Assembly (NCBI RefSeq): GCF_002368195.1
Contig: NZ_AP018178.1
Coordinates: 1,806,238 to 1,870,237, forward strand
DNA length: 64,000 bases
Reading direction: 5' to 3'
Source of the DNA: Calothrix sp. NIES-2100
GTDB taxonomy: Bacteria > Cyanobacteriota > Cyanobacteriia > Cyanobacteriales > Nostocaceae
The notes beneath the pieces were generated by a model. It saw nothing but the letters and a program-made list of their open reading frames with translations. It was not told the DNA's origin and made no database searches. Position 1 is the stretch's first letter; every line of letters begins with the position of its first letter. Shown here one piece after another: positions 1 to 7,593 of the stretch. Position numbers and translations under genes: made by a program.

Positions 1-1
1 T

Positions 2-100
2 CTCAAAGGCTTCTTTGTCGGACAAGTGCTGAAAAAAACGGAAAAACGCGCCGATCCGAAGCTGACTAATGAATTGGTAGAAAAGAAACTCAATTCTTAA
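2..100 (+). CDS. gatB: Asp/Glu-tRNA amidotransferase subunit B, C-terminal fragment
   Basis: The window opens inside a reading frame that ends at a TAA at 98-100. The 32 visible residues (LKGFFVGQVLKK... ending DPKLTNELVEKKLNS) match the C-terminal tail of GatB, where GFFVGQV followed by a DPK motif and a short helix is typical. GatB works in the GatCAB complex that converts mischarged Glu-tRNA(Gln) or Asp-tRNA(Asn) to the amidated form. The rest of the gene lies left of the window, so its length cannot be judged. Identification is from this short tail only. Confidence 0.8.
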   Translation, partial: LKGFFVGQVLKKTEKRADPKLTNELVEKKLNS

Positions 101-125
101 TCCCGATTCATCTCCATCGCTTCCT

Positions 126-158
126 AGATCCCCGACTTCTTGAAGAAGTTGGGGATCT
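126..158. repeat. palindromic hairpin after gatB
   Basis: Arms AGATCCCCGACTTCTT and AGAAGTTGGGGATCT face each other across a 2-nt loop, with one mismatch. No T-tract follows, so this is more likely a dispersed palindromic repeat than a classical terminator, although it may protect the gatB transcript end. Related hairpins occur at 27299-27332 and 30803-30841. Confidence 0.7.
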
Positions 159-254
159 CACCCCTTCGAGTGCTACTTGCTGGGCAAAATTTTTCCAAAG
201 AGAAATTATGATGATGGGTTATACCCCTCAATCTCAAAGTGCTATACTCTGTTG

Positions 255-304
255 ATTGAATCCACCATGATGCTCTAGAGAGCGCTCTCAGTGGCTCTTG
301 TTTT
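255..304 (+). ncRNA. tandem small RNA unit, copy A (degenerate)
   Basis: First and most diverged of four tandem units. It keeps the order of a GGG...CCC block (216-226), a -10-like TATACT (243-248), a body related to ATGCACCCTGATGATCT, a GAGAGC...GCTCT stem and a short T run. The -35 position reads ATACCC instead of the TTGCCC or TTGACC of the other copies, and the body and stem are altered. It may be a decayed or differently regulated copy. Confidence 0.4.
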
Positions 305-373
305 ACTTTGCTTAACCAAAGTGAAGAAATTAGCCAAAAAAATAGTCAAAAAATTAGCCAAAAATTTTTGTTA

Positions 374-408
374 GGGGGTCTTGCCCTTCATCTCATACGT
401 GTTATAAT
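374..408 (+). promoter_or_regulatory. promoter of small RNA copy B
   Basis: TTGCCC (381-386) lies 16 nt before a perfect TATAAT (403-408). The -35 hexamer is embedded in a short inverted repeat, GGG-TCTTG-CCC. The same spacing recurs in copies C and D. Confidence 0.6.
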
Positions 409-414
409 ATGCTA

Positions 415-469
415 TATAGATGCACCCTGATGATCTGGAGAGCTGCCCAAGTAGCTCTCTCTTTTTTTT
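415..469 (+). ncRNA. tandem small RNA unit, copy B
   Basis: A roughly 50-nt unit starts about 7 nt after the -10 box. It has a short single-stranded 5' part (ATGCACCCTGATGATCT), then a stem GAGAGCT/AGCTCTC with loop GCCCAAGT, then ten pyrimidines including nine T. That is a complete intrinsic terminator, and no reading frame fits. The layout (short RNA, own promoter, tandem copies) resembles NsiR1 arrays of heterocystous cyanobacteria. NsiR1 arrays are known upstream of hetF, which is not here, so identity with NsiR1 is not claimed. Confidence 0.65.
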
Positions 470-523
470 TGTAAAGCTTCCATAACACTTCATCATAACT
501 TTGCAAAAATCAGGCTCAATGAT

Positions 524-556
524 GGGTATTGACCCTCATGCATAAAATGCTATGAT
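524..556 (+). promoter_or_regulatory. promoter of small RNA copy C
   Basis: TTGACC (529-534), a 16-nt spacer and TATGAT (551-556). The -35 box again sits inside a palindrome, GGGTATTGACCC (524-535). This is the best match to a sigma-70 -35 hexamer in the array. Confidence 0.6.
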
Positions 557-562
557 CTGCTA

Positions 563-612
563 ATTAGATGCACCCTGATGATCTGGAGAGCTGCCCAAGT
601 AGCTCTCTTTTT
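563..612 (+). ncRNA. tandem small RNA unit, copy C
   Basis: From TAGATGCACC to the end of the terminator stem it is the same as copy B, so selection or recent duplication keeps the transcript constant while the DNA between units differs. Stem GAGAGCT/AGCTCTC is followed by five T. The -10 boxes of copies B, C and D lie 148 and 146 nt apart. Confidence 0.65.
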
Positions 613-668
613 CGATTGTGTGGAAACTTGATTAACGACTTAATTATTTTTTGATATTTTTTTGATTG

Positions 669-702
669 GGGGTCTTGCCCCTCACACCAAATGTGTTATA
701 AT
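669..702 (+). promoter_or_regulatory. promoter of small RNA copy D
   Basis: TTGCCC (675-680), 16 nt, TATAAT (697-702). The GGGGG-TCTTG-CCCC inverted repeat covers the -35 region as in copy B. Confidence 0.6.
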
Positions 703-708
703 CTGATA

Positions 709-757
709 TATAGATGCACCCTGATGATCTGGAGAGCTGCCCAAGTGGCTCTCCTTT
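709..757 (+). ncRNA. tandem small RNA unit, copy D
   Basis: The body is identical to copies B and C. The terminator stem is GGAGAGC/GCTCTCC: one pair has become U-G and the outer G-U has become G-C. The hairpin is therefore kept while the sequence drifts. Five T follow. Confidence 0.65.
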
Positions 758-800
758 TTCCATTTTTGGGCAGGGATGAAAAGATTTTAGTCAGTACTTA

Positions 801-850
801 GAGACTTTTAAGTAAAAAATATTTCATTGCTATTGTTTACGGTTGACTGT
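801..850. repeat. 50-bp dispersed repeat, copy 1
   Basis: About 45 of 50 bases match 2891-2940 by eye (GACTTT-AGTAAAAAATATT-CATTGCTATTG core). Both copies lie just beyond the 3' end of a minus-strand gene and run into STRR-type TTGACTGT repeats. Confidence 0.7.
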
Positions 851-862
851 TAACTGTGAACC

Positions 863-1735
863 CTAAACACCTTTCATCCACTCGATACACTTATGCATCT
901 GCTGATGCATTAGATCAAGATGAGCATGAAATCGCCGCCCATGTCCTGGTAATACCCACTCAAATGAGAAATTAGCTAATTTAGTCATTGATTTAATCTG
1001 TTCTGACCAGGAATACCAGCAGAAATCGCGGAACGCAACCAATTGGTGTAAGTTTTCTGACCAAGCGAGATGGTCACCAGTAAAAAGAAACTTGTTTTTA
1101 TAAAGTAGAACAGTGTGTCCTTTGGAATGACCTGGAACTGGGATAATTAATACATCCCCAGTCAATGCAAATGGTTCAAAACCAGTAAGTTTTATTTCCA
1201 CATTGCGAGTATCCCCAGTAATATCATCAGCATGAAGAATGCGTTGACACTGAAAATGTTCAGCAAACTTTTGATGATCTGCGACATCATCTCTGTGAGT
1301 CAGGTACATATAAGCAATTCCGCCCATCTCCTCTAAACGCTTGACTAAAGGCGGTGTAAACCTAGGAGAATCTACTAAAATATTACCTTCTGGATGTTGA
1401 ATAAAATAGCTAGCAGCAGCGTAAGATTTTTCCGAGTGATAGCCGCAGTGGTAAACATTTTCTGTCACTAATATCGGCAAAGTTTCTTGAGCAATTCTGA
1501 TATCTTCTGGCTTTGCAACTGTGCCAATAGAATTAGTCGGACAAGCTAAAAGTGCTTGCAGTGCTGCTAATCTTTCTGTGGCATTTATAGGTTGGTGATA
1601 AACTGCTGACTGTTCATGAACACGATGAAATACTTCCGGAACCATCCAGCGACAAGTATCACAATCTATACAGGTAGTATCTACATATAAATCGCCGTTA
1701 ACATTTTCAGGGCGACGCAGTTTTAAATTAGCCAT
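863..1735 (-). CDS. ferredoxin-like / metallo-beta-lactamase fold hydrolase
   Basis: A 290-residue protein. Residues about 20-70 carry C22-x2-C25-x2-C28 and a later C65-Pro, the pattern of a small [4Fe-4S] ferredoxin domain. The rest is a metallo-beta-lactamase fold: THRDDVADH (147-154) gives metal ligands in an altered HxxxD-type motif, PGHSKGH (201-207) and FTGDHL (218-223) supply H203 and D221, and PGHGRRFH (263-270) the last His. The family is seen in cyanobacteria and plants, but its substrate is not established. No signal peptide, so cytoplasmic. It stands alone on the minus strand, downstream of the small RNA array that reads towards it. Confidence 0.8.
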   Translation of the reverse strand: MANLKLRRPENVNGDLYVDTTCIDCDTCRWMVPEVFHRVHEQSAVYHQPINATERLAALQALLACPTNSIGTVAKPEDIRIAQETLPILVTENVYHCGYHSEKSYAAASYFIQHPEGNILVDSPRFTPPLVKRLEEMGGIAYMYLTHRDDVADHQKFAEHFQCQRILHADDITGDTRNVEIKLTGFEPFALTGDVLIIPVPGHSKGHTVLLYKNKFLFTGDHLAWSENLHQLVAFRDFCWYSWSEQIKSMTKLANFSFEWVLPGHGRRFHAHLDLMHQQMHKCIEWMKGV

Positions 1736-2053
1736 ATTAAATAAACCTTTTTTTGCCTAGCTAATTGCTGAGAACGATAAACCCTATATCACTACGCTAA
1801 CAAAACTCAACTCAAAATATAGAAGTCGTTAGAGGTAAATATATTCATCCAACAGCAATGTTTTAGTTAGGGCACTGCCTATCTAATTCGTAATTTATAA
1901 TTCATCTACGGCTCTATTTTGCCTGATATCTACAAATCTTCTTATTATGGGTAGTGTATAAAGTGCCACCCATAACGTAATTAGAAATTGTTAATTATCG
2001 GCTCAGATATTGGCAATAATGTTTAATTGTTATCATGCGATCGCCACCCTTGG
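1736..2053. other. intergenic, no gene seen
   Basis: 318 nt of AT-rich sequence between two minus-strand genes. It must hold the promoter of the ferredoxin/MBL gene. I see no RNA gene, no array and no convincing operator. Confidence 0.6.
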
Positions 2054-2710
2054 CTAAACTTCTAAATACCCTTCAAATTCCGCAAATTTACGCAAGCGCG
2101 GTACACACTGACGTTGATAAAAACTACTTAAAGTTGGAATTGGTAAACCGAATTGCGCAGATAATTCCTTCCAACTAGCTTCCGGAGGAAGACGTTTCAA
2201 AATTAATATCTGACAATTTACATCTGGACGGCCTTTAACACAAGTACTACGTAGTTCTCCATTAGTATCAACTTCTACCCACGTCCTCACGTTTTCCAAA
2301 ATCGGCGGAGCTTCTGGGGTAGCAGCTAGGTTTTCTACAGGGTCAATAGTCTCACTATTGTCACCCGAACCAGACTGCAGTACTTTTAAAGGCACTTTAA
2401 TAACTTGTTCTCGTTGCTGGTAGAGATAAAAGTCTTGAAGTCGGTGTTTTAGGTATGCATTCAACCAAGTTACAACGCTGCCATAACTGGGATCGTAAGC
2501 TTGACCTGTGCTAGCTTCACAAATGTTGCGACAAAAATATAACCAAGTTTGTTGGAGTGCGTCTTGATAATAGGAAGTACTTTCCTTCCAGAGTCTATTT
2601 GTAGTCAAGCGAATGATTTGTGTCAGTAACTTCTGACGTTCTTGACTTCCGCGTGGGTATTCACAAGCTTGTGCAACTAAGACGCGTAGCTGTTCATCCA
2701 ATTCAACCAT
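2054..2710 (-). CDS. sigma-70-like (ECF-type) regulatory protein
   Basis: 218 residues. Residues about 30-100 (RLWKESTSYYQDALQQTWLY, then VTWLNAYLKHRLQDFY) resemble sigma region 2 helices, and the end (WKELSAQFGLPIPTLSSFYQ) looks like a region-4-type helix-turn-helix. This layout is found in a cyanobacterial group of stand-alone sigma-like proteins annotated as sigma-70 family. No anti-sigma gene is adjacent. The start is the ATG at 2710, the first Met of the conserved frame. Function as a real sigma factor is an inference from helix pattern only. Confidence 0.6.
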   Translation of the reverse strand: MVELDEQLRVLVAQACEYPRGSQERQKLLTQIIRLTTNRLWKESTSYYQDALQQTWLYFCRNICEASTGQAYDPSYGSVVTWLNAYLKHRLQDFYLYQQREQVIKVPLKVLQSGSGDNSETIDPVENLAATPEAPPILENVRTWVEVDTNGELRSTCVKGRPDVNCQILILKRLPPEASWKELSAQFGLPIPTLSSFYQRQCVPRLRKFAEFEGYLEV

Positions 2711-3122
2711 ACCAATCTGGGTTTAAAAAGCAAGAATATCATAGTATTGCGTATAACACTGTCGGAAAAAATTACCCTTTGTCGTGATATTAATTCTCCC
2801 GTTTTATAGGGGACATGAGGGAGCAGGGGGAGATGAGGGGGATGAGGTAGCAAAATTATCCTCATCCCTAACTGGAGCCAAATCAGTTAAGGGACTTTCA
2901 AGTAAAAAATATTCCATTGCTATTGTTCACTGTTGACTGTTGACGGTTCACAGTTAACAGTCAACAGTCAACGTTTAACGGAATAATTTATTTTTTGGAG
3001 TTCCCTCATATTTTTGTAGGTTGTTGAGAATGGTGCTAGATATTAGTAGAATCGACTACCAAACGTCTGCTTGAAGCGGAGGATTAGACAACTTTTAGGC
3101 AGATTATTTTAGTGTTATATAG
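2711..3122. other. intergenic with repeats
   Basis: 412 nt without a credible gene. It holds a purine-rich GGGGGA/GATGAGG stretch near 2820-2850, the second 50-bp repeat (2891-2940) and a long STRR palindrome at about 2931-2973, in which TTGACTGTTGAC faces GTCAACAGTCAAC. Confidence 0.7.
2891..2940. repeat. 50-bp dispersed repeat, copy 2
   Basis: Matches 801-850 at about 45 of 50 bases. The two direct copies bracket the MBL and sigma-like genes. Confidence 0.7.
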
Positions 3123-4499
3123 CTATAAACCCATCCAAGAAAAGAAACGTTCCCACCAAGAAGTTGTGATATCGCCAACAGTTAACTTCAATTTGCGGCG
3201 GATGTCTTGAATATTCCAGTTGGTTAGCTTGGCTAAAGTTTGCGCCTCTTGTTCAAAGCGCTTAGGCAAGGACTGTTTATATTCTCGCCCTGCTGGACAC
3301 TTGACTTCACCCAAAAACGGATGTTGTAAAATGTAACGTCCCTGAAAAGATTCGCGATTGGAAGTTTCTTGGAACATCGGATCTTCGGGAAACTTGTTGC
3401 GGGTATAACGAATATGCAACCGACTGATGAAAACACTGCTGTTAGATACAGGAGGACGGACACTACGGCGAGGTGCTGGAACTCCACTACCAGAATCGCC
3501 ATCTAGCCAAAATACACCTGCTTGCTTCAGTTCTTCTGGTGATAAAGGTTCGGCAGAACAAGGATCGCAACTGCTCATATCCCAGGCATATTCTAAGAAA
3601 GCAACTTTCCGGTCTTCTTTATTGTAGGCAGTTTGGAACATGGATTTATAGAATTCGCCAAATTCCTCTTTGACAAACAGCGGAATATAGGCATCAGAAG
3701 GAATTTTTACCGTCCGGTAGTTGGTAGTTTCTGCCTGTCCTTTTGGCGATAGGATATAGACAATTACATCTTGCTCACTGGCAGCGTTGACCATACCTAA
3801 GCGAATGGGCAGCATGAACTTTGGTGATTTGTAGGCAATTTGTAGCGGGCGGAGTAACTGGTAGCTAGATTCCTCAAATTTCTCTAGGTTGACTTTAGCA
3901 ACAAAGAATTTCATAGCCGAACGGATATAAGGCTTCAGTAAATCTTTGGCTCCTTTAGGGATTTTGTAACCATTTTGACGCAGCCAGGTTTCCAATCCGC
4001 CAGATTCTTTAGCACTGAGAATCACAATGTCGTATTCACCAACATTGAAACGCGCCTCAACAGTGACACCCAAACTATTACCACCCCTCTCTCCCTTAAA
4101 CTCATCTCTAGCTGTAGCTCTAGCTGCGGGGGCTGGTAAATTACCTTCGTAAAGTTGAGCGCAGGGATCTGAGTCGAAATATTCTACCAATCGCGGGGCG
4201 CTAAAAGCATCAAGACGTTCAATAATCTTGGGTTGGGCAACATGAACTTGCTCTTTTTGCAATACAGTTGGTACAGGTACAACGATCGCAAAATCTTTGA
4301 CTTCGCCCTGAAAATCATTAGCCATTGTCAGCACAGTGCGATCGCCATCCCTTGCAATCACCACCTGAGAAGCTTTGTTATACAGTTTGGTATCAGCTTT
4401 AGAGACATAAAATCCACAAAATGCCCATGCTGTTGGGGCAAAGCACAGCACAGCTATTAATGCCATCACTATGGAGATGAAGAATCTTAAAGGTTTCAT
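3123..4499 (-). CDS. secreted DUF2330 family protein
   Basis: 458 residues with a clear signal peptide (hydrophobic 6-22, cleavage after AWA at about 26), so exported. The mature start CGFYVSKADTKLYN and the phrase FAIVVPVPT are typical of DUF2330 proteins, whose role is unknown. Cysteines in DPC (about 113) and SSCDPCSAE (about 310) could form disulfides. A hydrophobic stretch at the very end (WWERFFSWMGL) may contact a membrane. It lies 26 nt after the RnfD-like gene on the same strand, so the two are probably one transcript. Confidence 0.75.
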   Translation of the reverse strand: MKPLRFFISIVMALIAVLCFAPTAWAFCGFYVSKADTKLYNKASQVVIARDGDRTVLTMANDFQGEVKDFAIVVPVPTVLQKEQVHVAQPKIIERLDAFSAPRLVEYFDSDPCAQLYEGNLPAPAARATARDEFKGERGGNSLGVTVEARFNVGEYDIVILSAKESGGLETWLRQNGYKIPKGAKDLLKPYIRSAMKFFVAKVNLEKFEESSYQLLRPLQIAYKSPKFMLPIRLGMVNAASEQDVIVYILSPKGQAETTNYRTVKIPSDAYIPLFVKEEFGEFYKSMFQTAYNKEDRKVAFLEYAWDMSSCDPCSAEPLSPEELKQAGVFWLDGDSGSGVPAPRRSVRPPVSNSSVFISRLHIRYTRNKFPEDPMFQETSNRESFQGRYILQHPFLGEVKCPAGREYKQSLPKRFEQEAQTLAKLTNWNIQDIRRKLKLTVGDITTSWWERFFSWMGL

Positions 4500-4525
4500 T
4501 TGATTTCTCGATTGTGTTAAAGGGG

Positions 4526-5359
4526 TTAGGGGCTAGGGACTGGAGAATTATCAGTAACAGTAGTGTTCCCATCTTTACTAAGCCAGGAATATTCTGGGGC
4601 TGACAAAAAAGCATCAAATAGAATAGTCAATGGCGCTAGGATAAACAGTGCCCAGAAAACTGCGCTGGAAATAAAGAAATAATTCCGCAGTATAAAAGTG
4701 AATATGGCAATGCAGACTGCCCAAACTATCCGCCCGATTCTGGCGTTGGGAATTGATCGCGGATCGGTGACCATAAATAGGGCAAATAACAACAAAGATC
4801 CACTCATCAAACGATGCAAGTAAACATCCCAAGTCCACCCCAGCCAAAGATTACGAATCGCCTCTAGCAGTGAGTAGGAACCCAAAAAGGCGGCGGTAGT
4901 GTCCCAGCGACCAACGCGCTGCACAATCATCCCACCAGTCCCGACAAATAACAGCCCATACCACCAGTCTTCTCCCCACTGTCCGGGAGAAACCCAAGCA
5001 TCAGAGGTGAGTAATAAGGCAGTAATAATGCCAAAATTCGCCGGATTGAAGAAATGTTTATTCCCGACTTGAAAGAGAAATTTGCTAGCGATCGCACTGG
5101 CTGCGGCCAAAGCCATTGTCGTCCAATGATCCGCCCGCAACAGTAAGCTGAGTCCCAATGAGGTAATCAGCGCACTACGAATATTCAGCTTTTGTTCTTG
5201 GCTAAACACCGATGACAAAATCCATTGGGTTAATAGACAAGTTGCGATCGCTACCCCAATCAACTCCGGTCGCAACGTCCAGTCCCTTGTCCCAATTCCC
5301 AAAACTAGGAACAAGGACAGAAACAGAATTTGATAATCTCGGACATCATTCAACAACAT
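4526..5359 (-). CDS. RnfD/NqrB-like integral membrane protein
   Basis: 277 residues, almost all in about 8-10 hydrophobic segments. The stretch HFFNPANFGIITALLLTSD (about 109-127) matches the NPAxFG region of the NqrB/RnfD family of membrane electron-transport subunits. Other Rnf or Nqr subunits are absent here, as is usual for this stand-alone cyanobacterial form, so a complete ion pump should not be assumed. First gene of a likely two-gene operon with the DUF2330 protein. Confidence 0.7.
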   Translation of the reverse strand: MLLNDVRDYQILFLSLFLVLGIGTRDWTLRPELIGVAIATCLLTQWILSSVFSQEQKLNIRSALITSLGLSLLLRADHWTTMALAAASAIASKFLFQVGNKHFFNPANFGIITALLLTSDAWVSPGQWGEDWWYGLLFVGTGGMIVQRVGRWDTTAAFLGSYSLLEAIRNLWLGWTWDVYLHRLMSGSLLLFALFMVTDPRSIPNARIGRIVWAVCIAIFTFILRNYFFISSAVFWALFILAPLTILFDAFLSAPEYSWLSKDGNTTVTDNSPVPSP

Positions 5360-5557
5360 TACCCGTCTACTCCGGGATTACTCGCAGATTTTTCATCAAT
5401 CTAGACGGATAAATGTGCAAATAATGCCCTTGTTACAGTTTTTGTTACAAACTCAATTTCTGAAGGCAAAGAACAGGGTTAGACCTTTATACAAATTAAT
5501 ATTGCGTATCCATTCGCTACAATTCAAACATCATCTTGCTTACCAACCCTTGAGCTT

Positions 5558-6031
5558 ATGCAAATCCGCAGTGCAACACCAGCCGATGTACCCAAAGTTC
5601 TACCAATGGTTGCAAAGATTTGTGCTTTGCATGATGCTTGGGACTCTGCCAAATATGGATTTCTGCCCAATCCAGAACAGCGTTATCAAAACTGGTTGGG
5701 GCGTTTAGCAAATAGTGATACCAGTGTCTTTCTAGTAACTGAAGATGAAGAGAATTTGGTAGCGTTTTTAGTAGCGACAGTTGAACGCGAAATACCAATT
5801 TATCGGTTACAAGAATATGCCTTTATTCATGATATTTGGGTTGATCCAGAATATCGCCAAAAAGGAGTAGCAAAACAAATGGTGATGCAAGCTGTTGAAC
5901 GCTTTGAGCAAATTGGGGTTAAGCAAATCAGGTTAGACACCGCAGCCATTAACGAAGCCGCGCGAAAGTTATTTGCATCTTGTGGTTTTCGCATCAGCAC
6001 TATAGAAATGCTGATGGAATTGAGTCAATAG
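5558..6031 (+). CDS. GNAT family N-acetyltransferase
   Basis: 157 residues covering one complete GNAT domain. IHDIWVDPEYRQKGVAKQMV (about 90-109) is the beta4-alpha3 region with an R-Q-x-G-x-A acetyl-CoA loop, and RLDTAAINEAARKLFASCGF is the second conserved half. It transfers an acetyl group from acetyl-CoA to an amine; the substrate cannot be read. The start ATG at 5558 begins directly with the domain (MQIRSATPADVPKV). Confidence 0.85.
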   Translation: MQIRSATPADVPKVLPMVAKICALHDAWDSAKYGFLPNPEQRYQNWLGRLANSDTSVFLVTEDEENLVAFLVATVEREIPIYRLQEYAFIHDIWVDPEYRQKGVAKQMVMQAVERFEQIGVKQIRLDTAAINEAARKLFASCGFRISTIEMLMELSQ

Positions 6032-6136
6032 TCAATAGTCAGTTGTCAATTGTCAGTTGTCAGTTGTTAAGAAGTCCAAAGTCCAGAGTCATTAACCTTG
6101 ACCAATGACCAATGACCAATGACTATTGACCAATGA
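6032..6136. repeat. STRR cluster between convergent genes
   Basis: Heptad runs GTCAATA/GTCAGTT on the left and CCAATGA on the right fill the gap between the acetyltransferase and ndhN. The two sides are partly complementary and could fold into a transcript-end hairpin for both genes. Confidence 0.75.
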
Positions 6137-6613
6137 CTAACCAGCTAAAAGTGTTTTTTCTAGAGGAGTCCAACGGAAAGCGCGATCGCCACCCCTCTCG
6201 ATTACTACTTTTACTTTTGGTTCTAAACGGGGTAAAGCGGTTAAGAAGTCAATTTCCTGATTGGAAAGAATATGCCCCTCGATAATCCACAATACTAGTC
6301 CTTTGGACTTTGGCGGTAACTGTTCTAGGTGAGAAGTGATCAGAGGTGGCAAATAGTATACAGCACCTACTGCCGCACCACTACCAGTACTTTTTTTACC
6401 CAAATGAGGTGGTCTGACTCCATGAACTCCTGTGAGATAGGCAGCCAAATCCCCTAGCCCCTTAGCAGTAATGTGGAGAGTTTCGTAGCCAGTTGCACGC
6501 AGTCGGCGACGATACCGACCTTCATAACCCCCTTCGGGAGGTACATAAACACCAAGAGATCCGACTTTTTCTAGTTCGCGAATAAAAGCGTTGCCAGTGG
6601 TAAGTAGTGCCAT
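6137..6613 (-). CDS. ndhN: NAD(P)H-quinone oxidoreductase subunit N
   Basis: 158 residues, matching full-length cyanobacterial NdhN, a peripheral subunit of the thylakoid NDH-1 complex used in respiration and cyclic electron flow. Recognisable stretches are VYVPPEGGYEGRYRRRLRAT near residue 23 and LGDLAAYLTGVHGVRPPHLG. NdhN is specific to oxygenic phototrophs, which supports a cyanobacterial source. It is divergent from the ribosomal operon across a long gap. Confidence 0.95.
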   Translation of the reverse strand: MALLTTGNAFIRELEKVGSLGVYVPPEGGYEGRYRRRLRATGYETLHITAKGLGDLAAYLTGVHGVRPPHLGKKSTGSGAAVGAVYYLPPLITSHLEQLPPKSKGLVLWIIEGHILSNQEIDFLTALPRLEPKVKVVIERGGDRAFRWTPLEKTLLAG

Positions 6614-7593
6614 AGATATTCGTTCTATCTCTCTTAGATATCTCTATTATTTACTGCGAACCCTAAATTCGGTTCAACAATTAATTTATGATCTAGATTA
6701 GGTTTACCTCCTGTCAATCCATTCACATCGCTTTACCTTAACTTTGATACATCTCGACAGGGAAAGGGAATGAGGAGGATGAGGGGGACAAGGGGGACAA
6801 ATGCCTATTGCCTTCTTGACAAATGACCAATGACAAATGACTATTGACTAAATAAATTTATAGACAAATCTAAATAAATCATTTATATTGTTAGATTGTG
6901 ACCAATTACGCAAATTAAGTTGCCCTCTTATTGGCATTCTTAGCTAGTGTGAGCATCAAGAGTTAATGACTTGATTCCAAATTTGGAGAAAGCTAGCGTA
7001 GAGCGATCAGAGACTGGTACACTGAAAAAGCTTTCGGGTCAAATATAGAACTTATGGCTGGAATATTCAAGCCAACCTTAAGTTCCAGACTACATTCACT
7101 CCTGTAGTCCTGAAAAAGTAGGCAAAACCTTGAACAATAGTTTAAGGTGTTTTAGTCGGAGTAGAAACTAAGCGGTAATGTTGGTTTGATCGCATTACAT
7201 TAGTCTTAGCTAAAGGATACTGAGTGGCAAGATGCTGCTTAAGTCCCACTACAGCACGGCTGTCGCTGACCGTAGGGAAATCCCTTCAAGGCGCTGCCTC
7301 CAGAAAGTGCCTAAGCAATTGCTTGGATGAAAGCATTGCTGCACAAAGTGCAAAGCCCTCAAGCCTTGCCTTGATTCCAGAAGTTAACCCTTCCCAAAAA
7401 GAAGGTGCTTATGGCTGTTCTGGTGAACTGGTGAGTGAAAGTAAACGGATTCACCAAACAGTAAGGACATAGTTTTTTGTGTCCCGGAAAACTTGGAGTC
7501 TTCAAAACGGCTCTAAATTTATCGGTGTACAAAAAGCCTGTCTTTGAGAGTCCGATGCCAAGGTTAGCAAGTAGATAAGGAGAACCAGTTACT
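6614..7593 (+). other. long gene-free leader upstream of rplC
   Basis: 980 nt without a recognisable gene. The left part (to about 6860) holds STRR copies and the ndhN promoter region. The right part (about 6900-7593) reads like a structured leader: a perfect 12-bp palindrome AAGCAATTGCTT (7313-7324), a GGACAT...GTGTCC pair near 7466-7484, and a possible long pairing of CTTGG near 7492 with CCAAG near 7559. No convincing promoter was found. The open frames here do not resemble proteins. Confidence 0.5.

Noticed and set aside
206..760. Calling the array NsiR1 outright
   Set aside because: hetF is not adjacent, and the DIF-type TCCGGA -35 motif described for nsiR1 promoters is not visible. The tandem layout alone is not enough for a name.
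2677..2865. 62-residue Pro/His-rich frame
   Set aside because: Produced by a purine-rich GGGGGAGATGAGG stretch on the other strand; overlaps the sigma-like gene start.
7224..7472. 82-residue frame in the rplC leader (GTG start)
   Set aside because: No family resemblance and no Shine-Dalgarno; structured RNA is a better explanation.
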